The notes under the pieces: generated by a model | The model's input: the letters and a program-made list of their open reading frames with translations, nothing else | The model's database searches: none | Told to the model about the DNA's origin: nothing | DNA from: Deltaproteobacteria bacterium | Lineage (GTDB): Bacteria > Myxococcota_A > UBA9160 > SZUA-336 | Direction: 5' to 3' | DNA: 64,000 bases | Assembly (NCBI GenBank): GCA_029261925.1 | Contig: JAJDAJ010000063.1 | Span: 1-64,000, forward strand | Position numbers and translations under genes: made by a program | Part shown: piece after piece, positions 36,339 through 47,741 of the stretch | Layout: each line of letters begins with the position of its first letter | Position numbering within the stretch: the stretch's first letter is position 1

Positions 36339-36899
36339 CTAGGCGCGCTCGAAGCTCGAGACCGAGAAGGTCACGTCGAGCACGCCCGTATCGCCGCGGC
36401 CGCGTGAGCGGCGGATCTGCAGCGAGCGCATGATCAGGTGCGCGTCGGCGGCCTCGATCGAGTGCAGGAAGCGCACGGTCTGCTCGAGGGTCGCGCCGCG
36501 CAGGCTGACCTGGACGCGCGTCTCCGGGAACTCCTCGTTGCCGGAGACCGGCGTGGGCTTCATCGACTCGATGCGGTCCTTGACCGCCGCGCGGGCGGCC
36601 AGCCGCTCGAGCAGCGCGAGCAGGTCCGTCTTCTCGCTGGTCTGGATGCGGGCCTGGACGGCCTCGACCCCGCCCTGGAGCCTGCGGATCTCGGCGGCGG
36701 CGCGGCGTGCCTGGAGGATCTGGCCGTCGAGCTGGGTGGTGCGTACCCGCGCACGCTCCGCACGCTCCTGGAGCGGGTTGACCACGGCCAGCTGGGTGAT
36801 CAGGAAGACGACCACGGCCGCGGCGGCGACCAGCATCCACCTCTCGCGTGGAGTCCGCTCGTCGACGAGCTTGCGCAGCTGCGCGATCCAGTCGTTCAC
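36339..36899 (-). CDS. gspM: Type II secretion protein GspM
   Basis: 186 residues. A single membrane helix (about 21-42, V-A-A-A-A-V-V-V-F-L-I-T-Q) follows a short cytoplasmic tail; then a coiled coil (A-E-R-A-R-V-R-T-T-Q-L-D-G-Q) and a ferredoxin-like periplasmic domain. GspM pairs with GspL to hold the inner-membrane assembly platform. GTG 36899 is the start, overlapping the gspL stop as GTGA. It is the last gene of the operon. Sequence conservation is low; the call relies on topology and position. Confidence 0.8.
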   Translation of the reverse strand: MNDWIAQLRKLVDERTPRERWMLVAAAAVVVFLITQLAVVNPLQERAERARVRTTQLDGQILQARRAAAEIRRLQGGVEAVQARIQTSEKTDLLALLERLAARAAVKDRIESMKPTPVSGNEEFPETRVQVSLRGATLEQTVRFLHSIEAADAHLIMRSLQIRRSRGRGDTGVLDVTFSVSSFERA

Positions 36900-38473
36900 G
36901 ATCCCTCCGGCAGCCTGACGTTGAGGGTGAAGCCCATGCGACCCCCGCGGCGCGGGTCGCGCGCCACGTTGGCGATCTGCACGTCCGAGAACTCCGGGAC
37001 CCGGGCGAGGGCCGCCTTGAACTGCTCGATCGTGGTGGTGTCGCGGCCGTGGCCCCGCGCGGTGACGGTACGTCCGGTGATGCGCAGATCGTCGAGCTGG
37101 ACGTCCAGTGCCGCGGGCGCGCGCGTCGAGATCTCGCGCACGAGCTCCAGTGCCGAGCTGCCCGTGGCCGTCACACCCAGGTGCGCCGCCAGCTCGCGGG
37201 TCTCGCGGGCACGGGACTCCAGCGCGGCGAGCGGGTCGCCGTCGATCGGCTGTCCGGGGAAGAGCTGGTCGTGGATCGAGGCGATCACCGCCTCGCGCGC
37301 GCGCGCATCGTGCTCGGCCACGAAGGTGCGCACGCCGGCCGACAGTGCCCAGAGCAGCATCAGCGCGCCGAAGAGCAGCGCCGTGATCTGCAGCTGGCTG
37401 CGCATGCCGGCGAGGTCCGGCTGGTGGGCGAACTCGCCGGTCCGGAAGTCGATGTCGGTCACGGCCTCGGTACGCGCCGAGCGCAGTCCCAGCGCCATGG
37501 CCTGCGCGAACGCCGGGACCGCGATCTCTCCGTAGATCGGGTCGATCTCGCCACTCTCGTCGGCCGGCGGACCGAGCACGCGGCACGGCAGTCCGATGCG
37601 CTCGGCCAGGTAGGCGTCGAGCTGGGGCAGGCGCGCGCTGCCGCCGACCAGCAGGACCTCGGCGGGCGAGAGCGGGTCGGAGGGATCGCCGACGACCGAC
37701 TGCATGGAGCGCAGCGTCTCGCGCGAGAGCCGGTCGAGCACGTCGCGTACGCCGCCGGTGAGCGGCTTGGTGCTGCCCCGCTCGAAGACACCCTGCTCGT
37801 GCTTCTGGTCCTGCGCCTCCGACGGGCTCCAGCCGCGGTCGGCTGCGAGCGCCCGGGTCAGATGGGCGCCGGCCACGGGGATGCGCCGCAGCGCGATCGG
37901 ATGCCCGTCGACCAGGAGACAGAGGTTGGTCTTCTCGTGACCGATGTCGAGGACCAGCCTCGGCACTTCCTCCAGGCCGAAGAAGCGCGTCAGGTTGGCG
38001 AGCACCGCCCCCTCGGCGTCGATGTGCTGCGGCTCGAACTCCATGCGGTGCATCGAGGCCAGGTAGCGCTCGAGCTCCTCGCGAGCGGCGATCAGGACCA
38101 GCACGTCCGTCTGATCGCGTCGCAGGCGCACCATGTCGTGTGCGGTGACCACGTCCTCGACGTCGACCGGCAGCTCCTCGTCGATCTCGAAGTCGATCGC
38201 CGGGATCACGCGGCGCGCGCCCGTGAACGGGAAGCGCAGGTGGCGCTGGGTGATCACCCGCGTGTCGAGCGCGGTGACCAGGTAGTCCAGGGGTAGGGAG
38301 CGCTGCTGCGCGAAGAGCTGGACCGTGGCCTCGAGCTCCTCGGGTGAGGCCGCGTCCGGGAGGATCAGCTCCTCGAAGCGGACGAAGTGCGCGTCGCGCA
38401 GGCCGGCGCGCAGCTCGGCGAACTTGACCGACCAGCTCCCGACATCGAGCCCCAGGATCGACTGCTCGAACAT
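36896..38473 (-). CDS. gspL: Type II secretion protein GspL (PilM-like cytoplasmic domain)
   Basis: 525 residues. Residues 1-340 are an actin-like domain of the PilM/GspL type (I-L-G-L-D-V-G-S-W-S-V-K at the start, L-V-L-D-I-G-H-E-K-T, V-L-L-V-G-G-S-A-R). A single membrane helix lies at 361-381 and a periplasmic coiled-coil plus ferredoxin-like part follows. GspL links the GspE ATPase to the inner-membrane platform. It is longer than typical GspL (about 400). The match to PilM is strong, so the design is a PilM-PilN-like fusion. Start ATG 38473. Confidence 0.85.
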   Translation of the reverse strand: MFEQSILGLDVGSWSVKFAELRAGLRDAHFVRFEELILPDAASPEELEATVQLFAQQRSLPLDYLVTALDTRVITQRHLRFPFTGARRVIPAIDFEIDEELPVDVEDVVTAHDMVRLRRDQTDVLVLIAAREELERYLASMHRMEFEPQHIDAEGAVLANLTRFFGLEEVPRLVLDIGHEKTNLCLLVDGHPIALRRIPVAGAHLTRALAADRGWSPSEAQDQKHEQGVFERGSTKPLTGGVRDVLDRLSRETLRSMQSVVGDPSDPLSPAEVLLVGGSARLPQLDAYLAERIGLPCRVLGPPADESGEIDPIYGEIAVPAFAQAMALGLRSARTEAVTDIDFRTGEFAHQPDLAGMRSQLQITALLFGALMLLWALSAGVRTFVAEHDARAREAVIASIHDQLFPGQPIDGDPLAALESRARETRELAAHLGVTATGSSALELVREISTRAPAALDVQLDDLRITGRTVTARGHGRDTTTIEQFKAALARVPEFSDVQIANVARDPRRGGRMGFTLNVRLPEGS

Positions 38474-39555
38474 CAGCAGCCGTGCCTCCGCAGCAGGGTC
38501 GCGGGGCCCTCGGGCCAGGACCGGTCGATGGTCGCGCGGATGCAGGCCCGCGCCTCGCGGAAGCGCGCCTGGACCTCCACGTGGAAGATCGAAGCCTGGT
38601 ACTGGAGGCCCGGGAAGACGTCCTCGCCCTCGCGCCGCAGCTCGCGCATCAGCGACACGCAGTCCTCCCCGGTCTCGCCGGGGCAGAACCAGTCGCCCTC
38701 GCCGCGGATGTCGACCATCCGGAAGACGTCGTCTTCGTTGAGTAGCTGACGCCCAAACTCGGACCCCGTGTACATCAGGGACAGCACGTGCGGCGGCGCG
38801 GTGTTGGGGTTCACGCCGCCCCCGTTCTGGTCCGTCGGGAAGAAGGGGTAGGGACTGAAGTATGCCGCCAGGACCTCCAGCAGCAATGGGTCCATGTCGG
38901 GCACGTCGGCAAGCTCGTCGATCGACAGGATACGGCGGTTCAGGGGCGCGCTGGCGGCCCTGGCGTAGTAGGACTCCTCTGGCGTTCCCAGGCGCGTCTC
39001 CTCGTCGCTGTCGAGCCAGTCGAGGATCGCGTCGGCCAGGTCGCCGCGCTTCTCGTCGTTGGCGATCGGGCTGCTGCGCAGCTCGGGCGTGTTGTCGACG
39101 ATCGTGCCCAGCGCGTCGACCAGGAACTCCCGGCTCTTCTCGCCGATTCGCTTGCCCTCGCCGTCGACCAGGGCGTTGATCGAGATGCGGTCGCCGCCGT
39201 CCCGGACCCGCACCTCGATCGTTGTCTCCTCGTCGAGCGCGATCGGCACCTGGCCCAGGAGCACCCAGGCGTCGCGCACCCCGTCGATCTGGCCGGCGAC
39301 GGCGTCGGCTGCCTGCAGGTCGTCGAGCAGGGCGCGCTCGGCCACGGCGAGCCCGGAGCGGGCGGCGATCTGCGCCCGGGCCAGGCTCTCGCGCTGCTGG
39401 GCCGCGATCAGCTGGACCACGGTGCTGCGCTGCGTGCTCACGGCCAGGGCGATCGAGGTGGCCAGGAAGAAGAGCACCATCACCAGGACCACGCCGGACT
39501 CGTCACCGGGCCGCGGTCGGTCACCCGTGGCGCTGCGTGGCGGTCGCGGCTTCAT
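38473..39555 (-). CDS. gspK: Type II secretion minor pseudopilin GspK
   Basis: 360 residues. The prepilin signal ends at Gly21, followed by V-V-L-V-M-V-L-F-F-L; position +5 is not Glu, as expected for GspK, the tip pseudopilin. The large globular part contains A-R-S-G-L-A-V-A-E and a long helical insert (A-I-L-D-W-L-D-S-D) and N-P-N-T-A-P typical of GspK. It caps the GspH/I/J tip complex and needs prepilin peptidase GspO, not encoded here. Confidence 0.9.
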   Translation of the reverse strand: MKPRPPRSATGDRPRPGDESGVVLVMVLFFLATSIALAVSTQRSTVVQLIAAQQRESLARAQIAARSGLAVAERALLDDLQAADAVAGQIDGVRDAWVLLGQVPIALDEETTIEVRVRDGGDRISINALVDGEGKRIGEKSREFLVDALGTIVDNTPELRSSPIANDEKRGDLADAILDWLDSDEETRLGTPEESYYARAASAPLNRRILSIDELADVPDMDPLLLEVLAAYFSPYPFFPTDQNGGGVNPNTAPPHVLSLMYTGSEFGRQLLNEDDVFRMVDIRGEGDWFCPGETGEDCVSLMRELRREGEDVFPGLQYQASIFHVEVQARFREARACIRATIDRSWPEGPATLLRRHGC

Positions 39556-40127
39556 GGCGTGGGCCCCCCACCGGCCCGCTCCAGGATCCGGTCTGCTGCC
39601 TCCTGGTCCGCCGCTCGGGGCTGGGCGGCTCCGGCGGCGCCCTGGGGCGCGGGCTGGCCCGGCTCGACGGCGACGAAGCGCAGCGGCGGCCTCGTCAGGT
39701 CCGCCTCCTCCGGATCGTCGAGGCGGAACACCCGCACCTGCACCAGGAAGGCCACCGGGTCGGCCTCGAGCTGGCGCGATCCCTCGGGTGCCTCGAAGAG
39801 CGGGGAGGGCAGTGCGTCCTCGTCGTAGCTGGGCGGCAGCGGCAGCCGCAGCGGCTCGGTGAGCACTTCCCAGCCATACGCATCGTCGGGGGCGTCGAAC
39901 TCGCCGGTGTCGCTGCCCTCGCGCAGGCCGCCGCCGGCCAGGTCGAGCTGCACCTCGCGGGCGCGATGCTCCGCGAGCTGGAAGGCCGCCTGGCGCTCGC
40001 GCGCGTCCCCGATCCGGCGCACGTTCATGGCGCCGGCACGGGTCAGGAAGCCGAAGACCATCGCGCCCAGGAAGAAGGCGATCATCACCTCGATGAGGGT
40101 GAAGCCGTGCTCGCGTCGCTCACTCAC
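39552..40127 (-). CDS. Type II secretion minor pseudopilin, GspI/GspJ-like
   Basis: 191 residues. The prepilin peptidase site is H-G-F-T-L-I-E-V-M-I-A-F after an 8-residue leader (Gly8, Glu13). The length is closer to GspJ than GspI. The C-terminus is rich in Pro, Gln and Ala, likely disordered. In most systems gspI and gspJ are separate genes between gspH and gspK; only one is here. It could serve both roles or the second may be elsewhere. Start ATG 40127. Confidence 0.8.
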   Translation of the reverse strand: MSERREHGFTLIEVMIAFFLGAMVFGFLTRAGAMNVRRIGDARERQAAFQLAEHRAREVQLDLAGGGLREGSDTGEFDAPDDAYGWEVLTEPLRLPLPPSYDEDALPSPLFEAPEGSRQLEADPVAFLVQVRVFRLDDPEEADLTRPPLRFVAVEPGQPAPQGAAGAAQPRAADQEAADRILERAGGGPTP

Positions 40128-40680
40128 GGCGCACCACCTGCCCCACGCGGATCTCGCCCGTGAAGCCCGTCACCTCGATGTCGAGCTCGCGCGAGTCGGG
40201 GTCCAGCAGCCAGATCGTCGCGGGGTCGGCACCGCCGTCGGGCGAGAAGGCGATCCCGACCTCGCCGCTCATCTGCGACTCGCCCGCGATGATCACCTCG
40301 TCGATGCCGATCGTGATCTCGTCGAGCTCGTGCCAGCGGCCGTACCGGTCGTGCTCGATGGGTCCGTAGGAGGCGTCGGGCAGCGGCGGGGCCAGGTCGA
40401 TCGGTCCATCGATCGGGCCGGGCGCGTCGCGGGGCTCCGCGTGCTCCTCGATCCGGAAGCGCTGGCCGTCGAGATCGACCACCCAGCGCTGGGCGCGGCC
40501 GGTCGCCATGGCGCGCTGCGCGGCGAACTCCAGCTCGGATTCCACCACGCGCCCCGACGCGCGCAGCACCACCGTGGACGAGTTGCCGATCCGCGTGGCC
40601 ATGACCGCGGCCACCACGGCCACCAGGGCCATGACGACGAGGATCTCGAGGAGCGTGAAGCCCGCTGGGTGGCGGCGCAT
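40120..40680 (-). CDS. gspH: Type II secretion minor pseudopilin GspH
   Basis: 186 residues. The leader is very short: Gly7 precedes F-T-L-L-E-I-L-V-V-M (Glu12 is +5). The N-terminal helix is followed by a beta-rich domain with D-L-D-G-Q-R-F-R-I and the C-terminal D-I-E-V-T-G-F-T-G-E-I-R, typical of GspH. It contributes to the pseudopilus tip. Start ATG 40680, because an earlier in-frame codon would add residues before the prepilin leader. Confidence 0.85.
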   Translation of the reverse strand: MRRHPAGFTLLEILVVMALVAVVAAVMATRIGNSSTVVLRASGRVVESELEFAAQRAMATGRAQRWVVDLDGQRFRIEEHAEPRDAPGPIDGPIDLAPPLPDASYGPIEHDRYGRWHELDEITIGIDEVIIAGESQMSGEVGIAFSPDGGADPATIWLLDPDSRELDIEVTGFTGEIRVGQVVRRE

Positions 40681-40691
40681 GATCGGATCGC

Positions 40692-41153
40692 TCAGGCGCC
40701 GCTGTCCCAGTTCGAGATGTCGGCGTTGGTGTCCTCGCCGCCCTCGGCCCCGTCGGCGCCGTAGGAGTACAGGTCGAAGCTGTGGCTGTTGTGCTGTCCG
40801 GGCTGGCGGTACTCGAAGGGGCGCTGCCACGGATCCATCAGGTCGTCGCGCCTGAGGTAGCCGCCGGGCAGCCAGTTGCGCGGCTGGGGATCGCCGGTCG
40901 GCTGCGTGACGAGCGCGTCGAGTCCCTGGTCGGCGCTGGGGTACGTGCCGTTGTCCACCTTGTACAGCTCCAGCGCGCCGGCGATCTTCTCCATCTGGGT
41001 CCGTGCGAGCTGGTGCTGGGCCTGGCCGAAGCGGCCGAAGATGTTCGTGGCCAGCACGGTCGTGAGCATCCCGATGATCAGCACCACGATCATGATCTCG
41101 AGGAACGAGAAGCCGTGCTCCCGCGCTGCCTCGTGCTCCGTGCGGTCTCTCAT
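40692..41153 (-). CDS. gspG: Type II secretion major pseudopilin GspG
   Basis: 153 residues. Cleavage site H-G/F-S-F-L-E-I-M-I-V-V (Gly14, Glu19). The globular part is the classic GspG: L-E-L-Y-K-V-D-N-G-T-Y-P, G-L-D-A-L-V, W-L-P-G-G-Y and the D-P-W-Q-R-P-F-E-Y-R signature with D-L-Y-S-Y-G-A-D-G near the C-terminal Ca2+ site. It forms the pseudopilus shaft. Ser at +2 instead of Thr is a minor variation. Confidence 0.95.
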   Translation of the reverse strand: MRDRTEHEAAREHGFSFLEIMIVVLIIGMLTTVLATNIFGRFGQAQHQLARTQMEKIAGALELYKVDNGTYPSADQGLDALVTQPTGDPQPRNWLPGGYLRRDDLMDPWQRPFEYRQPGQHNSHSFDLYSYGADGAEGGEDTNADISNWDSGA

Positions 41154-41171
41154 GGGGTCTCCTCCGGGGCC

Positions 41172-42395
41172 TCAGAGCCCCTGCGTGAGCTCCAGGATGG
41201 GCAGCATGGTCGACAGCATGATGCCCGCGACCATGATACCCACCACCAGCAGCAATACCGGTGGCAGCAGGCTCATGAGCCGGTCGATGGCGTTGTCGAC
41301 GAGCTGGTCGTAGGTGTCCGCCACGCGCCTGAGCATGGCGTCGAGCTCGCCGGACGCCTCGCCCACCGAGATCATGTGGGTGACCAGCGGCGGGAACTCG
41401 CCACTGGCGCGCAGCGTTCCAGCAATCGTCGAGCCCTTCGTGATGGCCTTGCGCGCCTCGTCGATGGCGTCGCCGATGACCACGTTGCCGGTCACGTTCT
41501 TCGAGATCTCCAGGGCCGAGACGATGTTCAGCCCGCCGCTGACCAGGGTCGAGAGCGTGCGCGAGAAGCGCGAGATCGACACGAAGCGCAGCAGCCGTCC
41601 GACCAGCGGGATCCGCAGGCGGAAGCCGTCCCACCAGCGCTGGCCGCGGGTGGTGTGGATCAGGCGGTTGAAGGCCAGCAGCGAGAGCAGCACGCCCGTG
41701 ACCAGCGGCAGCCACCAGGCCGACAGGAACTCCGACATCCAGACCACGATCTGGGTCAGCACCGGCAGGTCGCGGTCCATGCCCTCGAGCAGGGCGGTGA
41801 TCTTGGGGATCACGAAGGCGATCAGAACGCCGAGCACGATCACGCTGAACACGAGGATCAGCATCGGGTAGATCATGGCGCCGATCAGCTTGTTGCGCAG
41901 CTGCATGCGGTTCTCGACGTACGACGAGAGCCGCTCGAGCACCAGGTCCAGTGCGCCCGAGGACTCGCCCGAGCGAACCATCGACGTGTAGAGCTCGTCG
42001 AAGACGCCCGGGTGGCTGTCGAAGGCGTCGGCCAGGGTGGTGCCCTGGTTGACCTCCTCGCGCACCGCGCCGACCACGCTGCGCAGGCGCTCGTTCTCGA
42101 TCTGCTCGGTCAGGGCGCCGAGCGCCTGCACCAGCGGAACACCCGCGTTGAGCAGCACGCCGAGCTGGCTGCTGAACAGGGCGAGGTCCAGGTCCGGCAC
42201 GCGGCGCAGCTCGGGCAGGCTGAGCTTGCTCAGCAGCTCGGGCACGGGCGAGCGAGTCTTGCCCAGCTCGATCTGGGTCGGGTAGATCCCCTCGGCGCGG
42301 AGCGCGGCGCGCGCAGCGCGCAGGTTCTCGGCGTCGATGGACGCGCTGACCGCCCGGTTCCCCGACGCCACGCCCCTGTAGCGGTAGACGGGCAA
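41172..42395 (-). CDS. gspF: Type II secretion inner-membrane platform protein GspF
   Basis: 407 residues. Two homologous T2SSF domains (about 70-190 and 270-390) with three membrane helices. The start V-Y-R-Y-R-G-V-A-S-G-N and the second-domain motif P-P-L-V-T-H-M-I-S-V-G-E-A-S-G-E are characteristic. GspF forms the platform that GspE drives. 18 bp separate it from gspG and 6 bp from gspE. Confidence 0.96.
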   Translation of the reverse strand: MPVYRYRGVASGNRAVSASIDAENLRAARAALRAEGIYPTQIELGKTRSPVPELLSKLSLPELRRVPDLDLALFSSQLGVLLNAGVPLVQALGALTEQIENERLRSVVGAVREEVNQGTTLADAFDSHPGVFDELYTSMVRSGESSGALDLVLERLSSYVENRMQLRNKLIGAMIYPMLILVFSVIVLGVLIAFVIPKITALLEGMDRDLPVLTQIVVWMSEFLSAWWLPLVTGVLLSLLAFNRLIHTTRGQRWWDGFRLRIPLVGRLLRFVSISRFSRTLSTLVSGGLNIVSALEISKNVTGNVVIGDAIDEARKAITKGSTIAGTLRASGEFPPLVTHMISVGEASGELDAMLRRVADTYDQLVDNAIDRLMSLLPPVLLLVVGIMVAGIMLSTMLPILELTQGL

Positions 42396-42401
42396 GCCGG
42401 C

Positions 42402-44155
<1,754 letters not shown>

Positions 44156-44156
<1 letters not shown>

Positions 44157-46636
44157 CAGGGGCGTACGACCACGATGGCGTTCAGGTCGAGGTTCGCGCG
44201 CAGCTCGCGAGCCACGTGCTGTGCCTCGGGCTCGCGCAGGTACGGCCCGAGCTGCACGTAGTGCACCACCCGGCCGCGCTCGGTGTGCGACAGCAGCGTG
44301 CCGTCGTAGCCCTCCGAGATCATGCGCTCGAGCTCGGTCACCGCCTCGTCGGCATCGCCGAAGAAGCTCACCTGCACCAGGTAGTTCCCGGACCGCTCCG
44401 CCGCCTTCAGGGCCTCGAGGTGGTCCACGCGCTCCTGCTCGCGCGAGCTGGCCTCGCTGCGCATCTCGGGCAGGGTCTCGGTCGGGTACACCCTGGAATG
44501 GCGACTGAGCTCTCGCCGTACCGGATTGGAATCCTTGGGCAGGTCGATTCCCGCCTCGAGGGCCACGCGCCTTGCCTCGAGCTCCTCGTCGGTGAACTCC
44601 AGGCCCTCGCGGGCGGCGTCGCGGAAGCGCTCGCGGTGCTCGACCGTATGGCGCTGGAGGTCGTGAGGATCGCGCACGATATGAGGTGTGAGAATCACCA
44701 GCAGATTGGTCTTGTCCACCGTTTCAGTTCGGGACTTGAACAGCCAGCCAAGGAACGGGATGTCACCGAGCCACGGAACCTTGGCAATGCTCTCGGACTG
44801 CGTTTCCTGAAGGATCCCGCCGATCATGACCGCCTCGCCGTCCCTCACGTAGACGGTGTTCTCGATCTGCCGATTCGTGAGGTTGGGCCCAAAATTCGGA
44901 TCCACGGTGCCGCGCTCACTGAGCTCCTGGAAGATCTGCAGCCGGACGGTGTCGCCCTCGCTGATCTGGGGGGTGACCCGAAGGGTCACGCCCACGTCCT
45001 GCCGCGTGATGTTCTGGGAGGTCTGGAATCCTGGGTCAGCCCCCCCCGCAGACGAAGCGGCCTGGAGGCGTGAGGTGGGTACAGGAATGTTCTCGCCGAC
45101 GACGATCTCCGCCTCCTCGTTGTCGGCAGTGAGAATGTTCGGCGCCGAGACAATGTTGGTATCGGCGTCCGAGTCCGTGGCATCGATGATTCCCTGGATC
45201 ACAGGTAGGGTCGTGGCCTCGCCCGTGTCCGGGTCGACGATGGTGATCGTGCGGCCGAGGATTGCCGAGGTCAGGCCGCCCGAAACCGTCGAGGTGAGAG
45301 GTCCGAGGAATTCTCCGGCCAGCTCGCCGGGGGGGATCGAAGTCGGCGTCGCGTTTCCTATCGAGATCCGCGACTCCTCGTCACTGCCGATGGTGGACTG
45401 GTACAGCCAGCCGATCCCGAGGTCCGAGCTGTCATCGACCGCCACCTCGAGGATCAGCGCCTCGACCAGGACCTGCGGGCGGCGGATATCGAGCGCCTCG
45501 ATCACCTCGGACAGCGTGTTGTAGGCCTCCGGTGTGGCCTGGATGATCAGCGAGTTGGTCGGGGGGTCGGCCGTCACGCGCACGCCGTCGCCCAGGTCGG
45601 CCGCTCCGGCCGCCGCCGCGGCCACCGCGCCCGCGGCGCCCCCGGCGCGGGGCGTGCCGATGCTGCGCCGGCCGCCGCTGCCGCCGCCGGTCAGGCCGCT
45701 CAGGGTGTCGGACATCTCCTCGGCGTCGGCGTTCTGGAGCCGGTACACGTGGATCCGGCCCGAGCCCTTGCGCTGGTAGTCGAGCAGCTCGATCAGGCTG
45801 GCGATCTGGTCGATCGCGGCGCGCGTGGCGATCACGATGATGGAGTTGGTCCGCTCGTCCACGATGAAGCGCGGCTCGCCCACGCTGCCGATCACGTCGC
45901 CTCCGGCCGACGCGTCGGGGGCGGCCGCGGCGCGGCGGGTGCGCGCGCGGCGCGCGCGCGGCGTGGTCTGGGCGGCGCTGTCCTGGCTGCCGAAGATCTC
46001 GCCGAGCTGCCCCGAGAGCTGGTTGGCGTCGGCGTACTCCAGCGGGAAGACCTTGATCATCTCGCTGTAGGTCGACACGTCGATCTCGGCGATGATCGTC
46101 ATCAGGCGGCGGATGTTCGCCGCCGTGTCGGTGATGATCATCGTGTTCGTGGGCGCGTAGGCGATCACGCTGGCGTCCTTGGAAACCAGCGGCTTGAGCG
46201 TGTTGCTGATGTTGTCGGCCTTGACGAACTCCAGCGGGATCAGGCGGGTCACGAAGAGGTCGCGATTCGGTGTGGCGCGCCGCCCCTCGAACGTCTCGAT
46301 CGGCGACTCCTTGGCCTCGCGCACGGGCACGATCTTGAGCATCCCGCCGGGCGACGGGACGGTCGTGAAGCCCTTCACCTGCAGGATCGACTCGAAGATC
46401 TTGTAGGCCTCCTCGACCGTGACGTCCTCGCCGGCGATCACGGTGACCGTGCCACGGATCCGGTCGTCGTAGATGAAGCTCTTGCCCGTGAGCTTGGCGA
46501 CCGTCTCGATCACGAGCTCGAGATCGGCGTCCTTGAAGTCCATGGGCCCGCGCGCGCCCTCCTGGGCGGCGGCGGGCGGGACGAGGCTCAGCAGCAGCAG
46601 GAGCAGCAGCAGCGGGGACAGGCGGGTCAGAAGCAC
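44156..46636 (-). CDS. gspD: Type II secretin GspD with C-terminal SPOR domain
   Basis: 826 residues from GTG 46636, which starts a proper signal peptide (L-L-L-L-L-L-L-L-S-L-V) and overlaps gspC by only 10 bp; ATG 46678 would overlap by 52 bp. After the signal peptide come N0 (F-K-D-A-D-L-E-L-V-I), three N1-type domains and the secretin core (V-G-V-T-L-R-V-T-P-Q-I-S, L-V-I-L-T-P-H-I-V). In place of a normal pilotin-binding S domain the C-terminus carries about 75 residues (751-826) resembling a SPOR domain: L-V-Q-V-S-F-F, V-H-Y-V-Q-L-G-P-Y. It forms the outer-membrane pore. Confidence 0.93.
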
Positions 46637-47574
46637 GTGATGGTCTCTTCGCCCGAAGGCAGGCGGCACTTCATACACGCGGGCTCGTCGTCGCTCAGGC
46701 TCTGGATCGCCACGTGCATCTGGCTCAGGTGGATGCCGTTCATCTCGTAGCAGACCGTTCCCTCGCTCAGCTCGGCGAAGGGTCCGTCGGGATCGGTGGA
46801 CTCGATGCGCACGCCCTCGAGCTCGCCGTCCTCGCCCTGCACGGGATTCATGCGCATGCTGTTCATCAGCGACTCGAGGCGGGCGCTGCCGGGCGGCGGT
46901 CCGGAGGGCTCCTCGTCCTCGTCGCTGCCCTCCTGCTCCTCGCGCAGCTTGCGCAGCTGCTCGGCGCGCTGCGACGCGCGGCGCTCGGCCGCGCGGCGGC
47001 GGGCGGCGGCACGTCGCTCCTCGGGATTGCTGCGGGCCACGGGGGCCTTGCGCGCGGCCTGGGGCGCCGCCCCCCGGGCACCGGCGGCGACGTCCTCGTC
47101 GTCGTCCATGCGCAGCTGCGAGCGGACGCCGTCCTTGTCCACGACGATGCGACGCTTGTCGATGCCGACGATGCGGTGGCCCTCGGCCAGGCGGTCGCCG
47201 ACCCGGTAGGCGCCGCGCTCATCGCGCCGGCTCTGGTGGGCGAGGGTCGCCAGCGATAGCTCGGGGACGCTCATGGCGACGGTGCCGACGAGGGTGTAGG
47301 GAAGCGCGGCCTCGGGCAGATCCTCGTCGAGGCCCACGGCCCCGATGGCATCGCTGGCCTCGTCGGGCTGGCTGGATCCGAACAGATCGCGCTGGGAGAT
47401 CGCGGCGTAGCGTGCGAAGCTGGTGTCGCGCTCGGCGGCGGCCCGGGGCGGCGGGATCTCGATCGAGTCGACCGGGGACCGGGCGAGGGCGGCCGAGACG
47501 GTGGACCAGAGCATGCCGACGCACGCGAGTACGAGGACGATCTGGAGCGCCCGGATGCCGGTCGTGAGCAGCAA
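46627..47574 (-). CDS. gspC: Type II secretion protein GspC
   Basis: 315 residues. A membrane helix (about 9-30) is followed by the HR domain (D-L-F-G-S-S, then L-V-G-T-V-A-M and A-Y-R-V-G-D-R-L-A-E-G-H), which touches the N0 domain of GspD. Then come a charged linker with many Arg, Ala and Glu (about 185-235) and a C-terminal PDZ-like segment. GspC bridges the inner platform and secretin and helps select substrates. It is the first gene of the operon; 167 bp separate it from a divergent small gene, so the operon promoter lies there. Confidence 0.88.
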   Translation of the reverse strand: MLLTTGIRALQIVLVLACVGMLWSTVSAALARSPVDSIEIPPPRAAAERDTSFARYAAISQRDLFGSSQPDEASDAIGAVGLDEDLPEAALPYTLVGTVAMSVPELSLATLAHQSRRDERGAYRVGDRLAEGHRIVGIDKRRIVVDKDGVRSQLRMDDDEDVAAGARGAAPQAARKAPVARSNPEERRAAARRRAAERRASQRAEQLRKLREEQEGSDEDEEPSGPPPGSARLESLMNSMRMNPVQGEDGELEGVRIESTDPDGPFAELSEGTVCYEMNGIHLSQMHVAIQSLSDDEPACMKCRLPSGEETITCF

Positions 47575-47741
47575 GATGTCCCCAGCTGACGGCCGGTTGC
47601 GCTGTCCAGCGCCCCTGCCGCGAATTCCCTTGCAATTTCGGTCCAGTCTACGCGCTGCTGCCAGCCGTGAGCAACCGGGCCACCGGGCCCCTCGAACGCT
47701 GGATTCATCGGCAACAAACCGGCGCCGATTGACTCACTCGG

